This document shows positions 8,623 to 18,514 of a DNA stretch of 40,592 nt, piece after piece; position 1 is the stretch's first letter; every line of letters begins with the position of its first letter. The stretch spans positions 1 to 40,592 of the forward strand of contig PKDQ01000005.1 of assembly GCA_002862645.1 (NCBI GenBank). The letters are read 5' to 3'. The translations under genes were made by a program, and so were the position numbers. The notes under the pieces were generated by a model that was not told the origin of the DNA, did no database searches, and saw nothing but the letters and a program-made list of their open reading frames with translations. Source of the DNA: Flavobacteriaceae bacterium. Its GTDB lineage: Bacteria > Bacteroidota > Bacteroidia > Flavobacteriales > Flavobacteriaceae.

Positions 8623-9639
8623 TTAACTTATGAGATTGACTTCTGGTTCGAGCGAAATACCAAACTTTTTTTCAACCCCTTCCATTACTAATTTGGCGTG
8701 TTTCCACAGCAATTTTCCAGATGAGGTTCCATAATTGACCAATACTAAAGCTTGTTTGTCGTGCATGCCTACTTTCCCCTTTTTGAGTCCTTTAAAACCG
8801 GCCTGTTCAATAAGCCAACCCGCAGGGATTTTATCAAAAGCACCATCTATGTGGTAGTGAGGCATATTGGGATATTTTAAAAGTAGACGTGCGCATTTGC
8901 CTTTTGGCACAATGGAGTTTTTAAAGAAACTCCCCGCATTTCCTAATTTTTTTGGATCGGGTAACTTACTCGTTCGAATTTGGACAACTGCCTTGGCAAC
9001 ATCTTCAATATTGGGTTTAGTCACCCCCATTTGTACCAACGTTTCGTTTACATTTCCATAGTCTGTTTTTAGTCTGTGATTTTTTTTAGTCAAAGCCAAC
9101 CTTACTGCGGTGACTACGTAAGCGTCTTTTAAATCATTTTTAAATGCGGAATCTCTGTACCCAAAATCACAATCTTCGGCATTGAAAATTCTAGATTCTC
9201 CTGTTTTGCGATTGATGCACACCGCATCGTAGAAAACATCGCTTAATTCAACGCCATAGGCGCCTATGTTTTGAATGGGTGCTGCACCGACCAAGCCAGG
9301 GATGAGGCTTAAATTCTCAATACCTCCCAGGTTATTGGCAACACACCACATGACCAAATCGTGCCAAACTACTCCTGCTCCAGCAGAAACTACGGCTATT
9401 TGTTCGGTTTCGTTCATGATTCGAATTCCAGGGATCGAAATTTTAATAACAGGTTTTGAAAGATCCGCTAAGAATAAAATATTACTTCCGCCACCAAGAA
9501 TAAGCGCATCTTTAAAGGCCTCGTCTTTTAGCTTTTCTTGTAAGGCCAAACTTGATTTGATTTCAACAAAAAGAGGTGTTGATACCGCTACACCAAACGT
9601 ATTGTATTCTTGTAGTGAAACCGTATTATTTTTTTTCAT
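8623..9639 (-). CDS. murB: UDP-N-acetylenolpyruvoylglucosamine reductase
   Basis: MurB reduces UDP-GlcNAc-enolpyruvate to UDP-MurNAc using FAD and NADPH, in the cytoplasmic stage of peptidoglycan synthesis. The FAD domain shows LILGGGSNILF and GLVGAAPIQNIGAYGVELSD. The active-site serine is in NAGSFFKNS, and the catalytic glutamate in the C-terminal SLEPEVNLIS. The extended C-terminal region and 338 residues indicate the longer type I form. It starts 4 bases after the aminotransferase stop. Confidence 0.96.
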   Translation of the reverse strand: MKKNNTVSLQEYNTFGVAVSTPLFVEIKSSLALQEKLKDEAFKDALILGGGSNILFLADLSKPVIKISIPGIRIMNETEQIAVVSAGAGVVWHDLVMWCVANNLGGIENLSLIPGLVGAAPIQNIGAYGVELSDVFYDAVCINRKTGESRIFNAEDCDFGYRDSAFKNDLKDAYVVTAVRLALTKKNHRLKTDYGNVNETLVQMGVTKPNIEDVAKAVVQIRTSKLPDPKKLGNAGSFFKNSIVPKGKCARLLLKYPNMPHYHIDGAFDKIPAGWLIEQAGFKGLKKGKVGMHDKQALVLVNYGTSSGKLLWKHAKLVMEGVEKKFGISLEPEVNLIS

Positions 9640-9643
9640 GGGC

Positions 9644-10834
9644 TTACTTTTGATAAGCGTCTAATCCAAGTTTTAAAAGGATAATGGCACGAATTAGTTT
9701 TGTTGAATTTAACACAAACGCAATTCGTATCATGTCTTTTCCTGCTGTTTCTCCAGAGAAAAATCCATTTGCGGGAGCTACCATAAGCGTTTCACCCTTG
9801 TCTTCGAACGACTCAAGCATCCACTTGGCAAAATGATCACTATCCGTAACGGGAAGCTTGACCAAACAGTAAAATGCGCCTTTGGGTAAGTATACCGTTA
9901 CGCCTTCAATTTTAGTTAAATGCTCAATTGCGGTTTTTCTTCGCTTTTGGTATTCTTCGATGGCATCATCCAAATATTTTTGCGGTTCGTCAAGTGCAGC
10001 CTCACAGGCGTGAAGTGCAATGGTGGGTGGGCATAATCTTGACTGGGCAAACTTTAGTGCAGCTTGTGTTACTTCTTTGTTTTTTGTAATAAGGCAGCCT
10101 ATTCTAGCTCCGCACATGCTGTAGCGCTTAGACATGGAGTCAATGAGTATAGCATGCTCGGAAAGCTTTTCGAGATGCATTACGGAGATATGTTCGTGGC
10201 CGTCGTAAACAAACTCTCGGTATACTTCATCAACAATAAAGAACAAATCGTGGGTTACAGCCAGTTGCCCCAGCGATTCAAGTTCTTCTTTGCTGTAAAC
10301 ATAGCCAGACGGATTGTTTGGATTGCAGATAAAAAGCGCTCTTGTTTTTGGAGTTATTGCCGCTTCAATAGTTTTAATATGGGGTAGTGAAAACTGACTC
10401 TCAAACGATGATGGGATACCCACAACCTTAACACCGCAGGCTGCAGCAAATGTTTCATAGTTGGCATAAAATGGCTCTGGTATGATAAGCTCATCACCCT
10501 CGTTGGTGATGCAGTCTAGTGCCATAATAATAGCCTCACTAGCCCCTGTGGTTACCAGTATATCTTCGGCATCAATTTCTATTTGGTGCTGTTGGTAATA
10601 AGAAACCAGCTTGTTGCGAAAGGATACAGTCCCCTCAGAAGGTCCGTATGCGACAACGTTCTCGGAGAAATTTCTAATGGCGTTTAATGCACTTTTGGGA
10701 CTAGCCAAATCAGGTTGCCCAATATTTAGGTGAAATACTTCGATACCACGTTCTTTAGCCAAATTGGCTTGCTTGGCTAGCTTTCGAATGGGTGAGGTGG
10801 GTAAGTTTGCACCTTTCTTTGAAATAATCGGCAT
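9644..10834 (-). CDS. Class I/II pyridoxal phosphate aminotransferase (aspartate aminotransferase-like)
   Basis: A fold-type I aminotransferase of 396 residues. Visible landmarks are the N-terminal FHLNIGQPDLASP, the cofactor-binding TTGASEAI, the CNPNNPSGYVYS loop, DEVYREF, and the PLP lysine in DSMSKRYSMCGARIG. The C-terminal MIRIAFVL holds the carboxylate-binding arginine. Such enzymes use aspartate or aromatic amino acids with 2-oxoglutarate; the exact substrate cannot be read from the sequence. It is followed within 4 bases by murB. Confidence 0.9.
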   Translation of the reverse strand: MPIISKKGANLPTSPIRKLAKQANLAKERGIEVFHLNIGQPDLASPKSALNAIRNFSENVVAYGPSEGTVSFRNKLVSYYQQHQIEIDAEDILVTTGASEAIIMALDCITNEGDELIIPEPFYANYETFAAACGVKVVGIPSSFESQFSLPHIKTIEAAITPKTRALFICNPNNPSGYVYSKEELESLGQLAVTHDLFFIVDEVYREFVYDGHEHISVMHLEKLSEHAILIDSMSKRYSMCGARIGCLITKNKEVTQAALKFAQSRLCPPTIALHACEAALDEPQKYLDDAIEEYQKRRKTAIEHLTKIEGVTVYLPKGAFYCLVKLPVTDSDHFAKWMLESFEDKGETLMVAPANGFFSGETAGKDMIRIAFVLNSTKLIRAIILLKLGLDAYQK

Positions 10835-10884
10835 TAAAATAGTTTACCTACAAAGATGCGAAAAATCAATGTTTTAAATGAGAA

Positions 10885-11271
10885 TTATTCTTCGGGAACT
10901 TCTTCTATGACTTCTCCTTTAATCTTAAGGGCTACCATAGGAACTGAAGCATTGGAAGCAACTGTGATAGTTTTTCGAATGGGTCCAACTCGTTTGGTGT
11001 CATATTTTACTTCAATAATATCCGATGCGCCAGGTGCAATGGGCGAATCTGGTTTTTTAGGGATGGTACAGCCACAAGAAGAACGTACTTGCGTAATTTG
11101 TAGTTCTGAATTTCCTGTATTGGTAAATTTAAACTGACGGATGCCATCAGTACCTTTGACAATGGTACCGTAATCAATGGTGAGAGAGTCAAATGTAATG
11201 ACTGCAATGTCTTGTCCAGCAGCTGCTAAACTTAGTACAACAGTGAAAAAAAATAAAAATATGCGCTTCAT
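10885..11271 (-). CDS. Exported DUF1573 domain protein
   Basis: A 128-residue secreted protein. It has a signal peptide (MKRIFLFFFTVVLSLAAAGQ) and one DUF1573 Ig-like domain with the hallmark motifs FDYGTI-like (IDYGTIVKGT), FKFTNTGNSEL and SSCGCTIP, ending in an acidic tail. The family is abundant in Bacteroidota and is probably periplasmic or surface-exposed; its role is unknown. It diverges from valS and lies 50 bases upstream of the aminotransferase, so it may head that minus-strand transcription unit. Confidence 0.88.
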   Translation of the reverse strand: MKRIFLFFFTVVLSLAAAGQDIAVITFDSLTIDYGTIVKGTDGIRQFKFTNTGNSELQITQVRSSCGCTIPKKPDSPIAPGASDIIEVKYDTKRVGPIRKTITVASNASVPMVALKIKGEVIEEVPEE

Positions 11272-11352
11272 GACGATAAATTTGCTTTTACTAAAGTAAG
11301 CATAAGTGTCAATTGTGCAAAATTAGGGCTTTCAATTTCAATACTCGATGCC

Positions 11353-11360
11353 TACATTTG
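11353..11360 (+). promoter_or_regulatory. Bacteroidota-type -7 box for valS
   Basis: TACATTTG matches TAnnTTTG and ends 20 bases before the valS ATG. The -33 side is weak (CTTTCAA about 20 bases upstream). Confidence 0.5.
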
Positions 11361-11380
11361 TACATAATAAGTACTAACGC

Positions 11381-13999
11381 ATGTCCATACCATCAAAATT
11401 CACACCAAAAGTCGTCGAGCAGAAGTGGTATGACTACTGGACAGCGAATAAATATTTTCATTCCACACCAGACTCCAGAAAACCTTACACCATAGTGATT
11501 CCACCCCCAAATGTAACAGGTGTACTGCATATGGGGCATTTAATGAACAATACACTCCAAGATGTGTTGATTCGACGTGCGCGTATGCGGGGCTACAACG
11601 CTTGCTGGGTGCCAGGTACTGATCACGCCTCTATTGCTACAGAAGCAAAAGTGGTAAACAAGTTGAAAAGTCAAGGCATAGATAAAAATGAGATTGGGCG
11701 TGAAGCTTTTTTAGAGCACGCTTGGGAATGGACTCACGAACACGGAGGTATTATCCTCGAACAATTAAAAAAATTAGGTTGTACGTGTGATTGGGACCGA
11801 ACCAAATTTACCCTAGACCCCGAAATGTCTGCATCGGTGATAAAGGTATTTGTTGATCTGTATAGTAATGGAATGATTTACCGTGGTTTTCGTATGGTGC
11901 ATTGGGATCCTGAGGCACAAACTACACTTTCAGACGAGGAGGTTGTTTATGAAGAACGACAAGGAAACTTATACCATATTGCTTATGCCATTGAAGGCAG
12001 CGACGAAAAAGTCGTTGTGGCCACTACAAGACCTGAAACACTTTTTGGAGATACTGCGGTTGCCATTCACCCAGAAGACGAGCGCTATCTTGCCCTGCAT
12101 GGCAAAAAAGCCATAGTACCCATTGTCAATAGGTTAGTGCCCATCATCAAAGATACTTATGTAAGTTTGGATTTGGGAACTGGCTGTTTGAAGGTTACCC
12201 CTGCACATGACGAAAATGATAAAGTTTTAGGTGAGAAACACAAATTGGATATTGTTGACATTTTCAATGCTGATGCTACACTCAACCATCAGGGCTTGCA
12301 TTATGAAGGAAAAGACAGATTTGAGGTACGCAAAGCCTTGGTAAAAGAGTTAGAGGCAGCAGGTGCACTTGTGAAAGTAACGCCTCATATGCACAAGGTA
12401 GGCACCTCAGAACGGACAAAGGCAGTTATAGAGCCTCGTTTGTTAGATCAATGGTTCTTAAAAATGGCAGATTTGGCCAAACCAGCCATTAATGCAGTTG
12501 AGAACGGCGACGTACAACTGGTACCTAAAAAGTTTATCAATACTTACCGGCACTGGATGCAAAATATCCGTGATTGGAATATTTCAAGACAACTTTGGTG
12601 GGGACACCAAATACCGGCCTATTACTATGGGTCTAATAGCGCAGATGTTGTAGTAGCAGAAAGTAAATCAGCTGCCCTTGAAAAAGCAAAGGCCGAAAGT
12701 GGTAATATGGCTCTGACGCTTGACGACTTGCGCCAAGACCCAGATGTCCTTGATACTTGGTTTTCTTCATGGTTATGGCCCATATCGGTTTTTAATGGTG
12801 TTTTGGAACCGGATAATAAAGAAGTCTCCTATTACTATCCTACACAAGAACTGGTTACAGGCCCCGATATCCTTTTCTTTTGGGTAGCAAGAATGATAAT
12901 GTCTGGTTATACTTTGCGCAACGAAAAACCATTTTCCCATGTTTATCTCACGGGCCTTGTTCGTGATGGGCAAGGAAGAAAAATGTCCAAGCAACTTGGC
13001 AATTCTCCCGATGCCATTAAGCTTATGGAAACCTACGGCGCGGATGGTGTTCGTGTAGGGTTGCTATTGAGCGCAGTAGCAGGGAACGACTTGTTGTTTG
13101 ACGAAAATTTATGTCAACAAGGAAAAAACTTTGCTAATAAAATCTGGAATGCTTTCCGTTTGATTCAAAGCTGGGAGGTAGATGAAACCTTGAAAACCTG
13201 TGCTACGGCAACTGCGGGTATTGATTGGTATTCAGCCAAATTCCAACAGAAATTGGCAACTATCGACGACCACTTTAGTAAATATCGCATCTCTGATGCC
13301 TTGATGTCAACATACAAGCTCATATGGGACGACTTCTGCTCTTGGCTTTTGGAAATCGTTAAGCCGGCTTACAATACGGGGATAGATCGTGAGACCTATG
13401 CAAAAGTATGCGTGCTTTTTGAAGATAATTTACGCCTGTTGCACCCCTTTATGCCCTTTCTTTCAGAAGAACTCTGGCACGCCCTTAAAAGGCGCGCAAA
13501 AGCGGAAGCCTTAATTATTTCTGAATGGCCAAAACAAAAAGATATTGATACGGATATTTTAAACCAATTTGAGCACACAGCGACCTTAGTTGCACAATTG
13601 CGAATCGTTCGTAAAGAGCAAAATATTTCGTTTAAAGCGCCCTTGGACTTGGTTGAGACCAGCCAAGACAATATTTCACTCAGACCTATTGTTGAGAAGT
13701 TGGTAAATATCCAATCATGGACTAGGAAGGAACAAGCACCTGATCAAGCAATTTCATTTAGGGTAAACGCGCGTGAATATTTTGTACCTGTAGGTGCATC
13801 TAATATTGAAGAAGAACGAAAAAAGATGGAAGAAGAACTAGCTTATCAAGAAGGGTTCTTAAGTTCAGTAGAAAAAAAGCTGTCTAACGAACGTTTTGTT
13901 TCAAATGCACCAGAACAAGTTGTAGCAATAGAGCGAAAAAAAGCTGCTGATGCGCAAACAAAAATAACAGCACTTAAAGCCAGACTTTCGGCGCTTTAG
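11381..13999 (+). CDS. valS: Valine--tRNA ligase
   Basis: A class Ia aminoacyl-tRNA synthetase that charges tRNA-Val. The HIGH motif appears as VLHMGHLMNN and the KMSKS loop as GRKMSKQLGN. The CP1 editing domain is present (TTRPETLFGDTAVAIHP and the later TPAHDENDKVLG). DTWFSSWLWP lies in the catalytic core. The C-terminal coiled-coil arm that binds tRNA (about residues 805-870) is clear. The 872 residues are typical for Bacteroidota. Its stop overlaps the stop of the convergent psd gene by 4 bases. Confidence 0.97.
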   Translation: MSIPSKFTPKVVEQKWYDYWTANKYFHSTPDSRKPYTIVIPPPNVTGVLHMGHLMNNTLQDVLIRRARMRGYNACWVPGTDHASIATEAKVVNKLKSQGIDKNEIGREAFLEHAWEWTHEHGGIILEQLKKLGCTCDWDRTKFTLDPEMSASVIKVFVDLYSNGMIYRGFRMVHWDPEAQTTLSDEEVVYEERQGNLYHIAYAIEGSDEKVVVATTRPETLFGDTAVAIHPEDERYLALHGKKAIVPIVNRLVPIIKDTYVSLDLGTGCLKVTPAHDENDKVLGEKHKLDIVDIFNADATLNHQGLHYEGKDRFEVRKALVKELEAAGALVKVTPHMHKVGTSERTKAVIEPRLLDQWFLKMADLAKPAINAVENGDVQLVPKKFINTYRHWMQNIRDWNISRQLWWGHQIPAYYYGSNSADVVVAESKSAALEKAKAESGNMALTLDDLRQDPDVLDTWFSSWLWPISVFNGVLEPDNKEVSYYYPTQELVTGPDILFFWVARMIMSGYTLRNEKPFSHVYLTGLVRDGQGRKMSKQLGNSPDAIKLMETYGADGVRVGLLLSAVAGNDLLFDENLCQQGKNFANKIWNAFRLIQSWEVDETLKTCATATAGIDWYSAKFQQKLATIDDHFSKYRISDALMSTYKLIWDDFCSWLLEIVKPAYNTGIDRETYAKVCVLFEDNLRLLHPFMPFLSEELWHALKRRAKAEALIISEWPKQKDIDTDILNQFEHTATLVAQLRIVRKEQNISFKAPLDLVETSQDNISLRPIVEKLVNIQSWTRKEQAPDQAISFRVNAREYFVPVGASNIEEERKKMEEELAYQEGFLSSVEKKLSNERFVSNAPEQVVAIERKKAADAQTKITALKARLSAL

Positions 14000-14649
14000 T
14001 TTTTCGATGTAATAAGCGTCACACCACCTTTTACAATTTGCCCTTCTTTAACAAGCACCGAAGTTTCTACGGGCAAGAATACATCTACTCTCGACCCAAA
14101 TTTGATAAAACCAGCATCTGTTCCTTGCGCGACCGTTTGACCTTCTTCAGCATAGTTCACAATTCGTCTGGCTACTGCACCTGCAATTTGGCGGTATAGC
14201 ACCTCTCCATAGGTTGGATTGTCTACCACGATAGTGGTTCTTTCATTCAATGTCGATGATTTTGGGTGCCATGCAACGAGATACTTCCCCGGATGGTATT
14301 TGCTAAACACAACTTCGCCTGAAACAGGATAGCGGGTTACATGCACATTTAAGGGAGACATAAAAATGGATACTTGCAGTCTTCTGCCTTTAAAATATTC
14401 GGGTTCTTCAACTTCTTTTACAATAACCACCTTCCCGTCAACAGGAGATACCACAGCGTCTTCAAGTGCCAGTGGGGGTCGGTCGGGGTTTCTGAAAAAT
14501 TGAAGTATCAAAACCAGCAAAACAAGTAGTGCAATTTGGAGTGTAATACGTAACCACTTAAGGCCAATAAACTGCTCTGTCAACATTGCAGTCACAGCAA
14601 TGAGCACAAAACTTACAATGATAATGGTAAAACCTTCTTTATGAAACAT
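13996..14649 (-). CDS. psd: Phosphatidylserine decarboxylase family protein
   Basis: A 217-residue decarboxylase of the short, archaetidylserine-type group, which makes phosphatidylethanolamine. Two hydrophobic N-terminal segments anchor it to the inner membrane. Family motifs include VSPVDGKV, SIFMSPLNVHVTRYPVSG and NERTTIVVDN. Self-cleavage between G185 and S186 (IKFGSRVDVFLP) would create the pyruvoyl cofactor. The start overlaps the end of cdsA by 11 bases, so two consecutive phospholipid enzymes are co-translated. Confidence 0.93.
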   Translation of the reverse strand: MFHKEGFTIIIVSFVLIAVTAMLTEQFIGLKWLRITLQIALLVLLVLILQFFRNPDRPPLALEDAVVSPVDGKVVIVKEVEEPEYFKGRRLQVSIFMSPLNVHVTRYPVSGEVVFSKYHPGKYLVAWHPKSSTLNERTTIVVDNPTYGEVLYRQIAGAVARRIVNYAEEGQTVAQGTDAGFIKFGSRVDVFLPVETSVLVKEGQIVKGGVTLITSKN

Positions 14650-15412
14650 AAGCGAATAAATTCAGTAGTAATATATAAATGGGCGCTGCCAGTATGGAAC
14701 TGTCGATACGATCGTAAATTCCGCCGTGCCCCGGCAAAATACTCCCGCTATCCTTAACGCCACAAACGCGTTTTATTTTGGATTGTACCAAATCGCCTAA
14801 TGCGCCTAATATGGCCGTCACCATAAGAATCAAAATCCAACTGTATCGGACATTGTCTATGTCAGCAGCATAAAGCAGGGCTAGGGTAGCAACCACTATT
14901 CCGCCAAGGCTCCCTTCAATTGTTTTATTGGGAGAAATAGTAGGTGCTAGTTTTCGTTTTCCAAACAATGAGCCAATTACATATGCGCCAGTATCGCTTA
15001 GCCAAATAATGCCAAAAAAATACAAAACATAGAGGGGGTTTGATTCTCCTAACAAGGCGAGTAAAATCAGGGGGATGCTTATTTGAAACAAGCTTAAAAA
15101 ATATACAAATGTAAGGCTGTAGCTCGATGTATTTGAACTGCTAAAAAAGCTTAACATAATCACACTCCCAAGAACTCCTAAACCCATTAGGTAAGGAACG
15201 CTTTCCGGAGTGAATTGAGCTATCATATACCCTGCAGGAAAGAATAGATAGCTTAAAATGATTTTTTTATTGTTAATCCTTTGAAGCTCCCATTGTGCTA
15301 TAACTGTCATCATGAAAAGAACTACAGAAAACAAAGTACCATCAATGTAAAGGCTGCCTAGGAGCAATCCAACATAGAGTAATGAAGTTAAGGACCGAAT
15401 TAAAAAATTCAT
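14639..15412 (-). CDS. cdsA: Phosphatidate cytidylyltransferase
   Basis: An integral membrane enzyme that makes CDP-diacylglycerol from phosphatidate and CTP, the branch point for phospholipid synthesis. It has about seven or eight hydrophobic helices. The C-terminal CDP-alcohol-type signature is complete: SDTGAYVIG, SPNKTIEGSLGG, and KRVCGVKDSGSILPGHGGIYDRIDS, which supply the metal-binding aspartates. It overlaps the upstream LUD gene by 4 bases and the downstream psd by 11. Confidence 0.95.
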   Translation of the reverse strand: MNFLIRSLTSLLYVGLLLGSLYIDGTLFSVVLFMMTVIAQWELQRINNKKIILSYLFFPAGYMIAQFTPESVPYLMGLGVLGSVIMLSFFSSSNTSSYSLTFVYFLSLFQISIPLILLALLGESNPLYVLYFFGIIWLSDTGAYVIGSLFGKRKLAPTISPNKTIEGSLGGIVVATLALLYAADIDNVRYSWILILMVTAILGALGDLVQSKIKRVCGVKDSGSILPGHGGIYDRIDSSILAAPIYILLLNLFAYVS

Positions 15413-16023
15413 GAAAAATCTTCAAGTAAAAGCAAGTACACTTCTTTGACACTGCTGCCATAGTTCATGTAGTTTTCATCGCTCATTACGTCTGTTTTAA
15501 ACTGTTTTATGGAAGTAATATTAAGGGGGATATTTTCAGCATAGCGGTTCTTGATGCTTTTTAACCCTTCTGAAACGGTTTTTGAAAACTGTCGGGTGCC
15601 AGCTATTACCACCAATGTTTCTGGCAAGTCTGCCAATTTATTAGAACCCAACTGACGCTCGCACACCACAATACTTCCGTCATAAGCAACTATAGCCTCA
15701 CAGCTACACAGCATGATTTTGGCATTGAGATTGGTTTTGGTTAGGGTAATGCCAACGTCTAATTTTTTGGCTAGGACAGGATCTAGACAAAACAACTCTC
15801 GTATTTCAGAGGGATATTCTCTTACAATGGATAAAAAGGCATCTTTTGCGTCTTGCAAGGATTCACAATAAACAAATTTTCCACCAAAAGCTGTAAATTT
15901 TCCGGCAAAGGTTTGCTCAATTGGAAGTTCTTTGGCTGGCATATGTGGGCCACGCTCTTCCACAACGATCTCTTCCTTGGGAGTCGTTTTTTTTCCAAAA
16001 ATATTTGACCAGAATTTACTCAC
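15409..16023 (-). CDS. LUD domain protein (LutC/YkgG-like)
   Basis: A 204-residue protein of the LUD family. The N-terminal 40 residues are polar and variable; the rest shows GKFVYCESLQDAKDAF, a segment with VGITLTKTNLNAKIMLCSCEAIVAYDGSIVV, and the LVVIAGTRQFSKTVSEGL region. Relatives take part in L-lactate oxidation (LutC), but no lutA or lutB lies nearby, and the stable position between ftsH and cdsA in flavobacteria suggests another role. It starts 67 bases after ftsH and overlaps cdsA by 4. Confidence 0.82.
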   Translation of the reverse strand: MSKFWSNIFGKKTTPKEEIVVEERGPHMPAKELPIEQTFAGKFTAFGGKFVYCESLQDAKDAFLSIVREYPSEIRELFCLDPVLAKKLDVGITLTKTNLNAKIMLCSCEAIVAYDGSIVVCERQLGSNKLADLPETLVVIAGTRQFSKTVSEGLKSIKNRYAENIPLNITSIKQFKTDVMSDENYMNYGSSVKEVYLLLLEDFS

Positions 16024-16090
16024 ACATTAGGGTTGTTACACAAAGGTAACAAATCGCAAATTACTTGGCATCATTTGTCCCCGTAGAATC

Positions 16091-18085
16091 TTATTCCTCG
16101 ATCGTTTTTACTTTCTTTATTGGAGCCGGCTTGGCCTTGGCTTTTGCTTTGGTTTTCGGTGCTTCAGCTTCTGGTTTTTCGAATGGTCGCTTCCCAAAAA
16201 TGCGTTCTAGGTCGTGCTTAAAAATAACTTCTTTTTCAAGCAAATGCTCTGCAAGCTGTGTGAGCTTGTCTTTGTGTTTTTTAAGAATTTGCATGGCGCG
16301 TTTGTACTCTTTTTTAACGATAGCCGAAATCTCAGCGTCAATGGTCTTGGCTGTTTCTTCCGAATAAGGTTTGGTAAAGCCATACTCGCTTTCGTTGGTC
16401 TGATAATACGTAATATTTCCAACCTTGTCGTTTAGGCCGTAAATGGTTACCATGGCTCTTGCTTGTTGGGTTACTTTTACCAGATCGCTTAGTGCGCCCG
16501 TAGAAATTTTATTAAAAATAATGCTCTCGGCAGCTCTACCTGCAAGTGTAGCACACATCTCATCTAACATTTGTTCGGCGCGAACAATTTGTCTTTCTTC
16601 AGGCAGATACCAGGCTGCGCCTAAAGATTGACCTCTAGGAACAATGGTTACCTTAACAAGTGGCGCAGCATGCTCTAGCATCCAGCTTACCGTAGCGTGA
16701 CCTGCTTCGTGAAAAGCAATGGTTTTCTTTTCTTCAGGGGTAATGATTTTACTTTTCTTTTCAAGTCCACCAACAATTCGGTCTACGGCATCTAAGAAAT
16801 CTTGACGACCTACCTTTTTCTTGTTTTTTCTGGCTGCAATCAATGCCGATTCATTACACACGTTTGCAATATCAGCTCCTGAAAATCCAGGTGTTTGTTT
16901 GGCCAAAAAGTCAACATCAAGCTTTGTGTCTGCCTTGAGTGGCTTGAGATGCACCTTGAAAATTTCTTTACGCTCCTTCAAGTCAGGAAGGTCAACATAT
17001 ATTTGGCGATCAAAACGCCCTGCACGCATTAATGCCTTGTCCAACACGTCGGCGCGGTTGGTAGCTGCAATAACTATTACATTGGTGTTAGTCCCAAAGC
17101 CATCCATTTCAGTAAGCAACTGGTTCAGCGTATTTTCACGCTCGTCGTTCGAGCCTGTGATATTGTTTTTGCCTCTTGCACGTCCAATGGCATCAATTTC
17201 ATCAATAAATATAATAGCAGGTGACTTGTCTTTTGCTTGCTTGAACAAATCGCGCACACGTGATGCACCTACACCCACAAACATTTCCACAAAGTCTGAT
17301 CCAGACAAGGAGAAAAAAGGTACTTTGGCTTCACCGGCTACCGCTTTAGCCAACAAGGTCTTTCCTGTCCCTGGAGGGCCTACTAATAAAGCGCCTTTGG
17401 GAATTTTACCACCCAACACCGTGTATTTGCTTGGGTTTTTTAGAAAGTCAACAATTTCTTGCACTTCTTCTTTGGCTCCTTCTAATCCCGCAACATCTTT
17501 GAATGTTATTTTAATATCGGTTTTTTCATCAAATAGCTTGGCTTTCGATTTCCCAATATTAAATATTTGGGCGCCACCACCTCCTGTACCGCCTCCTGAC
17601 ATACGTCGCATGATAAACAACCATACGCCAATGATCAAAATAAGTGGTAAAAAGCCAATCAATACATCTAACCAACGACTTTCTACTGTTTCAAACTCAT
17701 AGCTAAAAGAAACTCCCTTTTCTTCTGCAGCTTCTAATTTCTTTTGAAAAAGTTCAAGGTTCCCGACTTCAAATTGATAGTGTGGGCCATTGCTGTTTTT
17801 GCGTCCCAACAGGTCTGTCTTATTGGCCTTGCTGTGTTTGTTTTCAGAAAGCGCCGTTTCCGTTAAGGTGATTTGTGCGGTTTTTTTGTTGACAACGACA
17901 ACTTTGCTTACTTCACCACCGTTTAGGTAGTTTTCAAAAGTGGAAATGTTAATCTTTTGATCGCTAGACATGCTGTCGCTACCGCCAAAAAGTGACATAC
18001 CAATAAAGAAAATTATGATACTCGCATATAACCAATAAGAACTTATGGCTGGTTTTTTAGGTGGTGTTTTTTCTTTTTTAGCCAT
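16091..18085 (-). CDS. ftsH: ATP-dependent zinc metalloprotease FtsH
   Basis: A membrane-anchored AAA+ protease that degrades misfolded and regulatory membrane proteins. TM1 is about residues 17-35, a periplasmic domain follows, and TM2 is in WLDVLIGFLPLILIIGVWLF. The AAA module has Walker A GPPGTGKT, Walker B IIFIDEIDA and the second region of homology with the arginine finger (LMRAGRFDRQIYVDLP). The zinc site HEAGH is at residues 459-463. A basic, Lys/Ala/Pro-rich tail closes the 664 residues. It follows rsfS by 3 bases. Confidence 0.97.
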   Translation of the reverse strand: MAKKEKTPPKKPAISSYWLYASIIIFFIGMSLFGGSDSMSSDQKINISTFENYLNGGEVSKVVVVNKKTAQITLTETALSENKHSKANKTDLLGRKNSNGPHYQFEVGNLELFQKKLEAAEEKGVSFSYEFETVESRWLDVLIGFLPLILIIGVWLFIMRRMSGGGTGGGGAQIFNIGKSKAKLFDEKTDIKITFKDVAGLEGAKEEVQEIVDFLKNPSKYTVLGGKIPKGALLVGPPGTGKTLLAKAVAGEAKVPFFSLSGSDFVEMFVGVGASRVRDLFKQAKDKSPAIIFIDEIDAIGRARGKNNITGSNDERENTLNQLLTEMDGFGTNTNVIVIAATNRADVLDKALMRAGRFDRQIYVDLPDLKERKEIFKVHLKPLKADTKLDVDFLAKQTPGFSGADIANVCNESALIAARKNKKKVGRQDFLDAVDRIVGGLEKKSKIITPEEKKTIAFHEAGHATVSWMLEHAAPLVKVTIVPRGQSLGAAWYLPEERQIVRAEQMLDEMCATLAGRAAESIIFNKISTGALSDLVKVTQQARAMVTIYGLNDKVGNITYYQTNESEYGFTKPYSEETAKTIDAEISAIVKKEYKRAMQILKKHKDKLTQLAEHLLEKEVIFKHDLERIFGKRPFEKPEAEAPKTKAKAKAKPAPIKKVKTIEE

Positions 18086-18088
18086 TAT

Positions 18089-18457
18089 TTAGTATTTAGA
18101 CTCAATTAGCGTTTGCTTGGCATCACCCCAAAGCGATTCGATGTCATAGTGAGAACGGGTTTGTTTTTGAAAAATATGTACAACAATGTCCACAAAGTCC
18201 ATCAGTATCCATTCACTTGTTTCAAGCCCTTCAACGTGCCAAGGTTTTTCATGAATGGCCTTGCTCACCAATTTTTGGACAGCACCAGAAATGGCACGTA
18301 CCTGAGTGTTTGAGTTTCCTGAACATACTACAAAGTACTTGCATACGTTGTTTTCTATTTCACGTAAATCTAGAACGTTGATGTCTTCTCCCTTAACCTC
18401 TTCAATGCCTTCAATTATGTGAGTTAGAAGAGTATCTGTATTTTTTTTCTTTGTCAT
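18089..18457 (-). CDS. rsfS: Ribosomal silencing factor RsfS
   Basis: RsfS binds uL14 on the 50S subunit and blocks subunit joining during starvation. The 122-residue protein has the expected DVLDLREIENNVCKYFVVCSGNSNTQVRAIS core, the WHVEGLETSEWILMDFVDIVVHIF stretch (quoted as a region, residues about 77-100) and a C-terminal YDIESLWGDA. It leads the rsfS-ftsH-LUD-cdsA-psd run and diverges from birA. Confidence 0.95.
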   Translation of the reverse strand: MTKKKNTDTLLTHIIEGIEEVKGEDINVLDLREIENNVCKYFVVCSGNSNTQVRAISGAVQKLVSKAIHEKPWHVEGLETSEWILMDFVDIVVHIFQKQTRSHYDIESLWGDAKQTLIESKY

Positions 18458-18514
18458 GCAATATTTGTCCGCGTAAAAGTAATTGATATTTGCAAAATTA
18501 CTTCACAAAACATA

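Noticed and set aside
15409-16023. LUD gene as part of a lactate utilisation operon
   Set aside because: No lutA or lutB partner is present, and the neighbours are ftsH and phospholipid genes.
16821-17702. A 293-codon open frame antisense to ftsH
   Set aside because: It lies wholly within ftsH, whose motifs are intact. The translation is Ser/Ala/Pro-rich, with no family features, as expected from the codon bias of the opposite strand.
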